Shown here: positions 20,860 to 30,998 of the stretch, in pieces
How the letters are laid out: each line of letters begins with the position of its first letter
How positions within the stretch are numbered: position 1 is the first letter of the stretch
Assembly (NCBI GenBank): GCA_002104905.1
Contig: MCFE01000109.1
Location: 104,489 to 168,488, forward strand
Origin: Basidiobolus meristosporus CBS 931.73
Taxonomy: Eukaryota; Basidiobolomycota; Basidiobolomycetes; Basidiobolales; Basidiobolaceae
Reading direction: 5' to 3'
DNA: 64,000 nucleotides
The notes under the pieces: generated by a model
The model's database searches: none
Seen by the model: the letters and a program-made list of their open reading frames with translations, nothing else
What the model was told of the DNA's origin: nothing
Position numbers and translations under genes: made by a program

Positions 20860-23121
20860 GGTTGATGTTGGATCTAATTGAGTTCTTGCCAAATGATTTT
20901 AGTATGGCCCAAGTGTCTATGATGAGCCTTCATACAGATAGTTGGGTACTACTGATTAATCTAGCAGACCTAGACACCTCTGAGAGTTGACAAAGATGGA
21001 AGAATTTGAGTAGAAAGCTGTGGCATGAGTTCTACATCAAGATGCCAGCCAATGTATGTAACAAGATATATAACAAGACAAGTATTGAAGTCAAGAATGA
21101 GCTGAGAGTGAGGGGATTTGATGAAGAAGCCATGCAAGAACAATTTTGCGTGCAATTTGCACAGTACAGGCCGGACGCGTCCATTTGTGCCTCAACTTTG
21201 GGAACCAAAGAGATTTGAGTGAGTTTTGCCTCAAATGACTAATGTGCTACGTGATATATTAGTAGAGCTAAGTGGCTTCCAAGAGCAATATACACAGGAC
21301 TCATCCAGGCAACAGCTCCAAAGTATCAGACAGAGGGTAAGTGAATACCTCAAGGAATCAGAAGGTGAGCTTCAGGAGGAAGAATACAGACCGCAAGCAA
21401 CATTGTCCAGATCACATCAGCACACCTGGCTGGATTCCTTACCATCTCTGGCAACCACAGCATGCCAGTGCACGTCAGTCCAGACTATGCCAACACCCTT
21501 TACCAGAACACTGTGGTGGTGTATAGGTCCAAGGGAGAGATACGTCCAACACTTCTCAAGTGCTTTGTGTGTGGGGTGTTCACTGGGTGTAATAGCCTCT
21601 GGCAAAAGCTTGCTTGGAATACTTGGGTTCTGTCTCTAATCTAATGTGAAGGGGAATAAAGCCGCAAGCTTGTCAAGGGAAAACTATTGAGCTACAATTT
21701 GCAACAGATTTGGCATCTTAACAAAAGTATGTGCCAGGTTCAGCATCCTTTGAGATGACAATGTACTAAAGCTTCCAAAGTCAAAACAACTGTAAACTCC
21801 ACCAGCAGGGACTTGATAAGAATGCAGCTGTGGTCAATAGTTATAAAGACAGAAAAGTATCTTTGCCTGTACAAGAACAAACTTAGGAAAGAATCAAATA
21901 TAATAAAAGATACCTACTCTGAGTATTCCTCACAAGTAGTGCCTCCAAGGTCAGTTGGCTGTCAGCGCAGTTTCCTGGGAGTGTCCTGTGGTCTAGGGTT
22001 GGAAGTTCAGGTAGCAGCAGGTAGCAGTGATCACACTAATCAACAAGTTGGTATATTGATAAAAGGGATGATGATTTATTGTTGAGGGATAGCCTCCCTG
22101 ATATACTTTTCTTACTGGCCAAGTAACCACTAATCAGGGTGTTCCAGAAGGTTCCGGATATCAGTAGAAATCTTAATGACATCAGAATGACCTAAGAATC
22201 TTCTAAGTAGGTGCTGGAAGGTTCTAAGAGGCACAGCACATCCAACTAATCAGGAATCAGTATTCAGAAACCTGTGTAATGTAGCAATACCATATATGGT
22301 ATGTAAATGGTAGGGATGGTGACATGGGTTGATCATGTGTCACAGGTACTGACGTGGGTACTTGTCTAATGTAGAAGCACATATAGCTAGTAATCTAACA
22401 TAAAGTGTGGGGTAACTTATGCAATAAGGTAAGCAGGTGTGATAGTCAACCAGCTTATGGGATAGTACTGATCAGGTAAGACAAATGGGATAAAACTAAA
22501 ATAAGTGTAGTAGAGATAAAGGGAAGTAGAAAATATGGGAATGAGCACATCTGTTAGTGGGTGTCACTGTCACCCCACTACAATGCCCTGCATTGAGTCA
22601 ATGTGTGTTGGGTCAATGCGTGCGCTTCAGAGCAAAACTACCAGAACTCACCAAACTGCTCATTTAGACATGAGTCCATTGGAGCGGACCAAGTTGCGTC
22701 AACATGCAGCATCACATTGAACTCAGCCAAGGGCCATCTCAACACGTCAAGTCACACCTGCGCATGCCATTTTGCCTGACCATCAGCAAGTTACTTCTGG
22801 TGAACTGACTGATGATGACCACATGAAGTGCCTCAACCACCAGAGCCCTTGGCAAGTGAAAGAACATGTCAGCGCGTGGCACTCCAGGCCGGTTCAGTTG
22901 GTTCAGCCGGAGTGATTCAGCACAGCCAAGCTGCAGCATTGCACTCATCAACTAGGAGGCAAAATACTGACTACAAATACACAAGTAGCCAAGATGATAG
23001 TCAGCCAGGAAGTAGTATAGGTGTGCAAAGTGAGTCACTACCAAATGCTTCAGTAGTAATCCCTGTGAGAAAAAACCCAGGAGAAGCTGATGCAATTGCT
23101 TTGAATTGCTATTATTTGTAA
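20860..23121 (+). pseudogene. E2 accessory protein gene, split by an insertion
   Basis: Frames at 20676-20990, 21006-21218, 21226-21515 and, after the insert, 22610-23121 together match the 389-residue E1 protein. Stops occur at about 20988 and 21216, and the 1.1-kb insert separates the Arg/Gln-rich tail. Nonetheless the final 98 residues are intact. Confidence 0.8.
21517..22605. repeat. 1.1-kb insertion in E2, possible solo LTR
   Basis: E1 reads straight through from ACCAGAACGCC to TTGGGTCAACG, whereas E2 has about 1.09 kb between the equivalent points. The insert appears to start TGGTGTATAGG and end TGAGTCA, with imperfect GTG-rich repeats (CTGTG, ATGTG) on the two sides. The TG...CA ends and lack of coding suggest a solo LTR of an element not otherwise seen here. 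This is inferred from the comparison alone. Confidence 0.55.
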
Positions 23122-23836
23122 TGATCCCAACAACCCATTTTTTTTGCAATCCAAATTGAGCCATTGCAAATCAGTGATCATCAAATTTTTGATATATGTA
23201 ATATCAAGGTCATCTCACATTTGAGACAGAACCCCTATAGATAAACACCCTGCATATATATACATCATCTGTAATACCAGTGCAGCTATTGGATCTGTTT
23301 TGCACCTACACAATTGCTTGCGTGCTAGCTATGACACCTTGCCCAATCACTAGGATCAGGGATTTACTTGCTCAATGGGCCAAATGGGATATTTGATGGC
23401 AAATCAGGTGGCTTGTTTAGTAGTTAATAAGCCAATTGGTGGCTGCCAGCTTCAGGATACTTCTGGATCAATTAACCACTGAGATACCGTCCAATTGGAG
23501 TGATAGTAACCAAAATGGTAAGTATCAGTATAGTTTATAGTGTGATACACATATATTTCCATTTACATTAAAGAAACAAATCCAAATACCGGATTTTACC
23601 TGCCATAATAGTGGTATCCAATTGCGCACGTGATGCAAACATTACAAGTTGGCACAATCATCTGTGCCAACCTCATTGTGTCAGATTGTGCCATAGTGTG
23701 CAAGATTGTCCCACATAGTGCAAAATTGTCCAAGAGAGATCCTGCCTTCTGGTAGCTATAATATTGCGCCCAATTGTTCTTTACAACCGCAGATTGCACC
23801 ACGCACTCTGGCATGGTACAATGGAACAAGTCTATT

Positions 23837-24560
23837 GGCTATAGCTGCTAAATATTAGTCTTCTATTCATCAAGTAGATGTTAAACAGCATTTTTGAATT
23901 GGGAACTTGTTAAGGATGCATACATGGATTAGCCTGCTGAGTGTGTTGACCAAGAAAGCCACCATTTGGTCTGCAAGCTTAGAGAAGCTTCATATGGTCT
24001 CCAACAGCCACCAAGTGCCTTGCACTGCAAGATAGATTCTAATTTGGAATTTTTAGTTTCTACCAAAGAACTGCAGACTACAGTATCTACTACAAGTCAG
24101 GTAGAGCATTTCCAATTCTACTGGTACTTGATGTTGGTCATTTTCCCTATGAGAAATCTTAAAGTTGGACTTCATTGAACTTTTAGCTGGTATACTGCTG
24201 GTATTGTAAAGATAATATGCTGGCATCCAGTTGGTGTTTCTGCTTTATATTACTATTTGCAACTTCTGGTAGAAGTAATGAGCAACTGACTACCAAATTT
24301 GGTAAATGCCCGTCAGCCTAGTTTCCCTTAGCAGAGGATGTTGGCTTTTCTGCTCCAAAGCTAGTTCCCGGGGTACTGAGAGTTGTTATTTTTAGGGTAG
24401 TTGGGATTCAGCTGATCTTATGATGGTATTCTGCTGGCCTGCGGTTGATATTTTTCTTAAGGCTCATTATGACCACCAACAACCAACAGCATTGGAAGAG
24501 ACTCAATCCAGCCAATCTAAGGAGCTCAAATGCCTAATCTAGGAGAATGTGGTACCTAGT
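23837..24560 (+). pseudogene. Copia A reverse transcriptase, decayed
   Basis: Directly after E2 the frames give the copia RT block (AIAAKY, HQVDVK-like and EYMDQP-like pieces), then HLVCKLREASYGLQQ (23965-24010), the counterpart of the family's VCKLxKALYGLKQ. The catalytic YVDD region is not recognisable. Confidence 0.75.
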
Positions 24561-24879
24561 TGGTGATAAAATACTCCATAGACAGGTGTACTCCAAACAT
24601 CACCTTAAGTCAGTTCAAGTATATTCAAAATATATTAAAGATGCACCATATGGAAGACTGTAAACTGGCAGCTATCCAATGGTGACAAACCTCAACTGGG
24701 TCAGAACTCATCAAAATTAAGAGCGCTTGGTGCCCTCTGAAGGCCCACACCTCCCTTACCAATATATGGTCAGCAGTCTGATATGTGTCATGCTTAGAAC
24801 ACAACCAGTTATACATATCTAGTGGGATAAGTATCATCACAACTATGGATCTGATCATATTGTAGCAGATTAGCAGATT

Positions 24880-25422
24880 TTAGATGCTAAAAGGAACACC
24901 AATAAGGATCCAGAACCAGATTTTGTGGGATACTCTGATGCTTATTGGGGATAGAACTTAGAATACATACAAAATTTGGAAGACAGATGATCCACCACAA
25001 GATACACCTTTCTTTATTGTCAAGGAGCAATTTCATGGAACTCAAGAAAGCAACTAACTGTGACACTCTCCACCACAGAGGCAGAGTATATGGCAGCTTG
25101 TGAAGCAACAAAAGCAGCCACATGGCTAAGAAAGCTTTTGAAGATATAGGCTTATGTCAAAAAATGCCTGCTACATTATTCCAGGATAAGTAAATATATG
25201 TACATTAGGTAGAAACCCTACTCTTCATTCTAGAGCTAGGCACATTGATATTAGTCATTGTTTCATACATATATCTATGAATTATAACTTATTTGGCTTA
25301 GTGTACTGTCCTATGGATGAAAAGATGCCAGACATATTTACCATGCAATTAGCTCAAGACAACCTTGAATAGCTTAGATCATAATTAGGACTAGTAAATG
25401 TGAATATTTAACTGAGTGGGGG
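24880..25422 (+). pseudogene. Copia A RNase H and 3' end
   Basis: The plus strand shows VGYSDAY-like and QFHGTQESN pieces and a well kept TVTLSTTEAEYMAACEATKA segment (25055-25130), the carboxyl RNase H motif of copia elements. AxxIDISHCF- and VNVNI-like tail pieces follow, before the polypurine tract at 25413-25422. Confidence 0.8.
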
Positions 25423-25735
25423 TGTTGTAAGCTTTGTAATTACACCTAGGCATTCATCTAGCTTAGTCACTTGGATCATCTTCTACAAACCTTGGAGAAT
25501 CCTGACCAAATTCCTTGTCTTTATTTACTTGGAAATTTTCACCAATATCTGGTTCCTGGAACATGAGATTTCTGAACGTGATCCAAACCATGCTCACATG
25601 TTGTTGGGACTCTCCTAAGTATACCTTACATGTTTTATTTGCCAAGGCTATCTAAAAGTATAAACACTACTTTGACATCAACTACAAAATCTACTTGTTT
25701 TCCCAATCACTTCCTATATCTCCAAAACTGTTACA
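25423..25735 (+). repeat. Copia A 3' LTR (313 bp)
   Basis: It begins TGTTGTAAGC directly after GAGTGGGGG and ends CTGTTACA. It is homologous to the other copia LTRs in the window. Confidence 0.8.
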
Positions 25736-26415
25736 GTAGAACAGAGCTTGTAGATATTAGACATCATTGCATATGTGGAGCAATAGAGACCTACTTAGTT
25801 AGCTTAGTTTACAGTTGTACCAATGATATGGTTGCAGATATATTCACAAAACTACTAGCTAGAGTCAAACCCGAGTAGCTTATATCACATTGGGGCCAAT
25901 CAATATAAATATTCAGTCAAGTATAAGTAGGGTGAGTCTCATAAATACACTTTAATACTCACAAAACTTAGTCACTAGGTGTACAGTCTACAAATCTTAG
26001 AGAACTCTGGCCTAGCTCCATGTAAGGATTTGCTCGGAATACTTCACCAAAATACCATATATCCAGGATATTGACAAGTTGTTCAACAGTCCCAAACTTT
26101 GTGCACATGTTACTGAGACCTTCCTGAATGTACTCCACATCTACATTTTGCCAAGAGCATGTAAAAGTACAAACGCCTCTTTCACTTTCAATATATCACC
26201 ACGTGAGAGTCACATAATTCACCTGTTTTCCCTATCACTTCCAATATCTCCTGTCACATTCACACACATTTCTGCAACTAGTAGGGAAGATTCACTTAGG
26301 TCACAATCGGGTCTGGTAAATATGGGAATTTAACTGCGTAAGAGTGAGGTGTATTTGTATTCCACCACTGAGCACATATACTGGCTTAGTCACTAAGGTC
26401 CCACTCGGCAGAACT
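25736..26415 (+). pseudogene. Copia D right half, LTR and a third copia 3' end
   Basis: The RNase H tail resumes here (AELVDIRHHCICG, then DMVADIFTKLLARVKPE) where 16250 left off, followed by a degenerate LTR (about 25927-26250). A further PPT-like copia tail follows (SLRSQSGLVNMGI, then GAGTGAGGTGTATTTG near 26340). The copia debris ends at about 26415, where the composition changes to GC-rich. Confidence 0.65.
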
Positions 26416-27087
26416 GGATACTTCCAGACCTAGTACTTGGCTGAATTTGCTCCAACTCTTTTCTCCACCACAGCAAGCATCCAAAGCCTAACCCCACTCG
26501 AAGCGGTTTGGAGCTCACCAAACTCCGCACGTGACTGTCCGGGATCTTCACAGACCTGTTCTACCAGTTTCCTCCAACACGTTTACGTTCAACGCACCAA
26601 CATGGAAAAACCACGCGATCCGCAAACCCTTCCAGTTTCTTACAAAATCTCCACGCTCCTCGGGACGCCCAAAGTCATGGCTGGTCTGCCGGAACACCAC
26701 CAGGACGCTGTCCGACCTGATCGAACTAAACCCAACCAAGCCCACCTGGATGGGTGCCTGGCATGGGCGGCAACACATACCACCTATCGCCAAACCCAGT
26801 ATGGCGAATGAAACTTCCAGAACCACTGGGTGTGCAGGAAATTCCAGGTGAGTGAGTGGGCGGGTGGTTTGTATCACTTCTACGCGGCCCTATCTTGAGG
26901 CGATTATCGTGAGGCAGGGATTTGATGACCGGTCCACCAGCCGTATTTGGCAGGAGGGGAATGAAGGACATATTTGGCATGGCCACTTGGCGAATGGGCC
27001 AACCTCAGGGTTTATTCTATTGGTGAAACGTCGAGGGGGGAGGGGGAGGGGGAGAGGGAGGGGGAGACAACAACGAATCGAAGGACA
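26416..27087. other. GC-richer intergenic stretch, no gene resolved
   Basis: Open frames of 106-138 residues exist on both strands (for example plus 26437-26811 and minus 26548-26877), but none resembles a family and they overlap each other. A consensus-like donor AG|GTGAGT lies at about 26847 on the plus strand, so part of an unrecognised spliced gene is possible. A purine run (AGGGGGAGGGGGAGGGGG) sits at about 27040-27068, near the 3' end of the nucleotidase gene. Confidence 0.35.
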
Positions 27088-29051
27088 TCAAGCGGAGGTG
27101 GAGACAGCGGCGATTCTCCCGTCCAACTTGGGATGGAGGTGGCGCATCTCCTCTATGTACCGGATCACCGTGGATCGCAGGTTGCCGTGGGTAAGGTACG
27201 AAGCGACCGGCGGGGAGATCAGATTGTCCCCGCCCTTGGCCACGAAGTCCAAAGTGGTGATCGGGTAGAGGGACTCCGGGTGGACAGGCTCGTACGTGGA
27301 TCGGCTGACGTCCAGGATCTCCAAGGACCTAAGTCGAGCGGCCTCGGGGCCGTTGGGGTCATAGGTGAACCGAATCCCCGCCACCTGGATCCTCCCCGGG
27401 ATCCGCTGGTGGTTGAGAAGGTTTCGCCGACAGAGGACCCCCTCGATCAGGTCGTGAATCTGCTGTCCGGTGAGGAGGAGGTCCACGACAGAGCTGTCGA
27501 ACGGAATCACCCGGAAGATCTCTTGGTTTCGGATCTCCCCTTCTTCAAGGCCGCCTTGCACATCGCCGGAATTGTAGATGACGGCACGAGAGGTGCTCCG
27601 GGCGTGGAGCATCGCATCCCCCACCAGGTTCCCGATGGCGGATTCTCCGATCGTCCAATACTTGGGTGGGTCGAAAGCGCGGGTGGCCCGACCGATCACC
27701 CGATCCATGTACTCCCGCAAGGGGACACGTAGACCTTGGATGACCTGGAGGGCCACCGGGTCTTCGGGCACCCCGCCGTCCAGCAAAATAGGCGCACCTT
27801 CGATGGAGCGAATGCGGCCTTGATCGTCCAGTTGAAGCTTGAGATGTCCAACGTATCTGCCCCAGGACCACACCTAACGTGAGAGAGTGATCAGTGACCG
27901 TACCATATAGACATGAAGGGGCTCTATAACCGACCTGAGTGATATACGTTGGTAGGCCATCGAGATTCCGCACGACGGTAGGGTAACCTCCTTTCGCAGA
28001 CCAATGGTGAGGGTCGGAGGGATTGCTCGAAAGGAAGGTGTGGCTGTGGCCACCAATGATCAGGTCGATGTCGGTGGTCTGTGCAGCCAGGTCGACATCC
28101 TCTTGGTACCCGGTGTGACTGAGAACCACGATCGTTTTCACTCCGATCCGTTTGAGCTCTTGCGCGTACCTCCTCACCGCGTGTATAGGATTGGTGAATC
28201 GAACGTTGGGCCCAGGGTTGGACGTGAAGCCGGTTGTGTTGGTGATGATCCCTATAACTCCTAGACTGTATTGAGGGAAGATATGGTACGGTTTGACCTA
28301 ACCAAGAACGTTAGCGCTCGTCAGGAGCACGCTGACCCAGGGGGGAGGGTACCTTTTTGGCTAGGTCGGACTCAGCCCCGACCTCCAGGTTGGCGCACAC
28401 AACAGGAAAGCGAAGGTTTCCAAGAAATTCGGCCAGCTGGTCGCTGCCCTCGTCGAACTCGTGGTTTCCAAGGGACTATCGAAAGAAGGTTGAGTCAGGT
28501 CAGACAAACACGCCCAGGCTCAGTTGAAAAGGAAACCCAATACCATCAGATCGTAGCCAAGCAAATTCATCACCCGGTGACTAACATTGCCCTATGTTCA
28601 AAGGGGGGGAGGTAGGTAACGTTAGCTACGTGAACGGTGGGCACCACCCCAACCCCGCAACCAGACCTCTACTGACTTTGTAGTAACCGTAATACGCGGT
28701 GCCGGAAAACTGGTCGCCCGCATCCAACAGCAGTGAATCGGGGGCTTGCTTACGTATCCTGTCGATCACGGTTTTCTGCCTTGCCACGCCGCCCAAACAA
28801 TCCGCCACGTCAGCCTCGCATTCCTTTCCGTTGTCGTAGAACGGAACGACGTGCGCGTGTATGTCGTTCGTGTGAAGGATGACCAGGGTTCGAAGTCGGG
28901 GCACCGAGGCTCTTTGGAAAACCACGCACACCACCACTAACAACAGGGCTATTCCCAGCGCAATGTACCGGGTGGCGAGTTTCGCACTCATCGGGTATAG
29001 GAAAGATCGCACTACGCTAATCACGAGCAACGACCAGTGATTTATACGCAC
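27088..29051 (-). CDS. 5'-nucleotidase-like metallophosphatase, membrane-anchored, five exons
   Basis: Proposed exons are 28677-29051, 28544-28591, 28353-28475, 27935-28297 and 27088-27873, all joined in phase 0 by GT-AG introns, giving 564 residues. A hydrophobic segment (about residues 28-46) would be a signal peptide or type II anchor. Metallophosphatase motifs follow in order: LHTNDIHAH, DAGDQFSG, SLGNHEFDEG (created by splicing), LSHTGYQEDVDLA and GGHSHTF. The carboxyl half is a 5_nucleotid_C domain, with GNLVGDAM and an IYNSGDVQGGLEEGEI segment where the family usually reads N-GG-R, an altered substrate-site motif. It would hydrolyse nucleoside monophosphates or related phosphates outside the cell or in the secretory lumen. 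No GPI signal is evident. Confidence 0.88.
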
Positions 29052-29197
29052 AGTTACTCAGAAAAAAAGGCCCATCCCGATCGAAGGCAAATCCATCCAT
29101 CGCTCAACGAAGGGGGAAACTCTTAGGGGAAACTCGTAGCAATCATGAATAGAGACGCTTTATTGGAACTGCTCTTATAGATACAGAGGGAAACCCC

Positions 29198-29635
29198 TTA
29201 AGATCTAGGCTTCTCCTTCTTCTCCTTGTAGAGGGCAAGAAGAGAGACACCGGAGACCTTGACGACCTTGAAACGAACACCTGGAATATCACCGACGGCA
29301 CGTCCCTTACGACCGAAACCGGAGATGAGGACTTCGTCGTTCTCCTCGACAAAGTTCAAACAACCATCGTTGGGAACGAAGGCGGTGATCTTCTTTCCAT
29401 TCTTGATAAGCTGGACACGAACGCACTTACGAATGGCGGAGTTAGGTTGCTTGGCTTCGACACCGATCTTTTCAAGGACGATACCCTTGGCGTGGGAGGA
29501 ACCACCGAAGGGAGAGGACTTGAAAGCAGTACCAAGAGCTCTCTTCTTGTATTGTTTGTCGGCCCAACGTTCTTCACGACGATGGTTGCGCAATTTACGA
29601 GCGGCCTGAAGACCTCTAGGCTTTCCTTTACCCAT
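29198..29635 (-). CDS. RPS23: 40S ribosomal protein S23 (uS12)
   Basis: The single uninterrupted 145-residue frame from [20 protein letters not shown] to KEKKEKPRS has the normal length and full conservation of eukaryotic uS12. The decoding-centre loop [15 protein letters not shown] (about residues 62-76) contains the proline that is hydroxylated in other eukaryotes. The protein sits in the small-subunit decoding centre in the cytoplasm. It is intronless here, unlike most neighbours. Two CACGTG sites stand about 240 bp upstream. Confidence 0.98.
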   Translation of the reverse strand: MGKGKPRGLQAARKLRNHRREERWADKQYKKRALGTAFKSSPFGGSSHAKGIVLEKIGVEAKQPNSAIRKCVRVQLIKNGKKITAFVPNDGCLNFVEENDEVLISGFGRKGRAVGDIPGVRFKVVKVSGVSLLALYKEKKEKPRS

Positions 29636-29872
29636 TTCGAATCAAAGTCCTACTGTTTGAGAAGGAAAGTTGGTATATGGCATGGATCTCTTCGTTATAT
29701 ACGCCGAGGGGAAAAAAATTCCATCCAGACCGGAACCAAGCTCCCTGATTTGCCCGTACTCAGCGATCGTTCGCATTGGCATTCTGGGAATCGGATTACA
29801 GCAGCCGTTTCCACCCTAACTAAACTAACCAAACTTCGCTAATTACCCGCAAGGGTCTGGAACCTCGGTGAT

Positions 29873-29891
29873 CACGTGAACGACTCACGTG
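29873..29891. promoter_or_regulatory. Paired CACGTG E-boxes upstream of RPS23
   Basis: Two perfect CACGTG palindromes (29873-29878 and 29886-29891) are spaced 13 bp start to start, in the interval between RPS23 and the 3' end of INH1. CACGTG is the core site of bHLH factors such as Cbf1. Function at this promoter is inferred. Confidence 0.45.
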
Positions 29892-30299
29892 CCCCCGTGG
29901 TCAGTTGGAAGCAGAAAATTTGCTGTGCCTTGACATATCCGTTGGGCGACACCTCACGCTAAGCCACTAATATCTCGTCATCTGTCCAAGCAGGCACGAC
30001 CACCCATGCTGCGGGGGACGGACCAGACGAGTGCGGATGATCTCATCAGTCGACCAAATCAACCAAGCATGTATACATTCGAAAGCAAGCGGGCAAAAAG
30101 AGCCATCACTTTCAAAGGGGTTCCATAGAAACCGGGATTTATTCGTCCATTAACGGTGAGAAGGGGAACAGCATGTCACTGTCACTATGGAGTGAAAGGA
30201 TGTAAAATATAGACTAGATGAGTGTAACAGTTGGCGAACAAACTAAAGCAGTCGACTAGGCTTCAACTGGATAGGTTGAAAGTTCTGGTCTTAAGGGAA
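29892..30299. other. Intergenic region, no gene
   Basis: It lies between the RPS23 promoter and the INH1 stop codon. Only short frames are seen, with no RNA gene. It probably holds the INH1 3' untranslated region. Confidence 0.6.
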
Positions 30300-30692
30300 T
30301 TAGTTCTTGGTTTGGGAGACGTGGCTCTCGAGCTTGCTTTGGATGCTCTCAAGGTGTTGCTTGGCCTTGGCGACCTCCTCTTGCAGGTGCTTCAACTTCT
30401 CGGCTTCCTGTGGGAGGGGGACAAGGTATCAGTTAGCAAGAAAATCCTCAGCAAAAGACGGGACAAACGAAACCAACCTGACGTCTGAAGTATTGGTCCT
30501 CAACGGCCTTTTCCTAGAAATCAAATGGAGTGAGCCCTCTGGCGAAAAGAGGGGAGGGGGGAAAGCGAGGTCGTGTCCAGGAAATACCTTCTTGGAGATG
30601 CTGCCACCAGCCTCGTTGATGGTGCCGGAGTAGCCAGCGGAGTAGGAGCGAGCGAAAACGCGGGTGTTACGGGTAGCGAAAGTTCTGAGCAT
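30300..30692 (-). CDS. INH1: Mitochondrial F1F0-ATPase inhibitor, IF1 family
   Basis: Three exons (30588-30692, 30478-30513, 30300-30407) join in phase 0 to 82 residues, a normal IF1 size. The first 20 residues (MLRTFATRNTRVFARSYS) are Arg/Ser-rich and amphipathic, as in a mitochondrial presequence. The short second exon encodes EKAVEDQYFRRQ, the inhibitory core that inserts into F1 in this family. The third exon is a coiled coil (EAEKLKHLQEEVAKAKQHLE) that would dimerise. It acts in the matrix to block ATP hydrolysis when the membrane potential falls. The small middle exon and GT-AG borders make the model secure. Confidence 0.93.
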
Positions 30693-30998
30693 ATCGAATA
30701 TTAACTAAGGTTAAACTATGGAGAGGTTGCGCACGCAGAAGTTTTAATAATGAATCGCCCGTCTACAAATTCACCCTCTGCCCCCTACCCCTCAACCCTC
30801 ACCCCTCACCCCACACTCGTTTTCTGGGGTTTTGGGAAAAATGGTCAACATCGCGAAAATCACCCCATTCCGGATTGAATCGAACATCAATATTGATATT
30901 ATACGGATCTGTCTAGTGGTATCGCTACCATTCGCCCGAATTTCACATTGTAGCAGCATATATTGGATGTTTGGGATATAATTACAATGATACAATAC
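30693..30998. other. Intergenic, INH1 promoter and kinase 3' end
   Basis: No coding is seen. A C/A-rich tract (about 30768-30820) is the only compositional feature. Confidence 0.5.

Larger units (their letters stand above)
19160..23833 (-). mobile_element. E2: degraded Harbinger-like transposon with nested inserts
   Basis: The terminal AGACTTATTCCATTGG and CCATGGTACAATGGAACAAGTCT-type ends are flanked by ATT on both sides (19157-19159 and 23834-23836). It is an inverted copy of E1, similar over its full length. The transposase (minus strand) has premature stops and a MITE (S2) in its 3' part. The accessory gene (plus strand) is split by a 1.1-kb insertion. Many CpG sites of E1 read TpG or CpA here. 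It sits inside copia A. Confidence 0.88.
16268..25735 (+). mobile_element. Copia A: decayed Ty1/copia retrotransposon carrying L2 and E2
   Basis: It has a 5' LTR (about 16268-16611), gag, protease, integrase, RT, RNase H and a 3' LTR (25423-25735) in the copia order (integrase before RT). Two DNA elements interrupt it: L2 (17247-17979) and E2 (19160-23833). The flanks of each insertion rejoin to a sequence homologous to the uninterrupted copia B at 56962-59680. Numerous stops rule out activity. A G-rich polypurine tract (GAGTGGGGG) stands directly before the 3' LTR. Confidence 0.85.

Noticed and set aside
1-26415. A biosynthetic or defence gene cluster in the left 26 kb
   Set aside because: Every frame of note there belongs to a transposon or is too short and unrecognisable; no host gene could be supported.
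26437-27732. Plus-strand frames of 124-252 aa at 26437-27732
   Set aside because: From 27088 on they are antisense to the 5'-nucleotidase exon; before that no family resemblance or consistent splice model was found.
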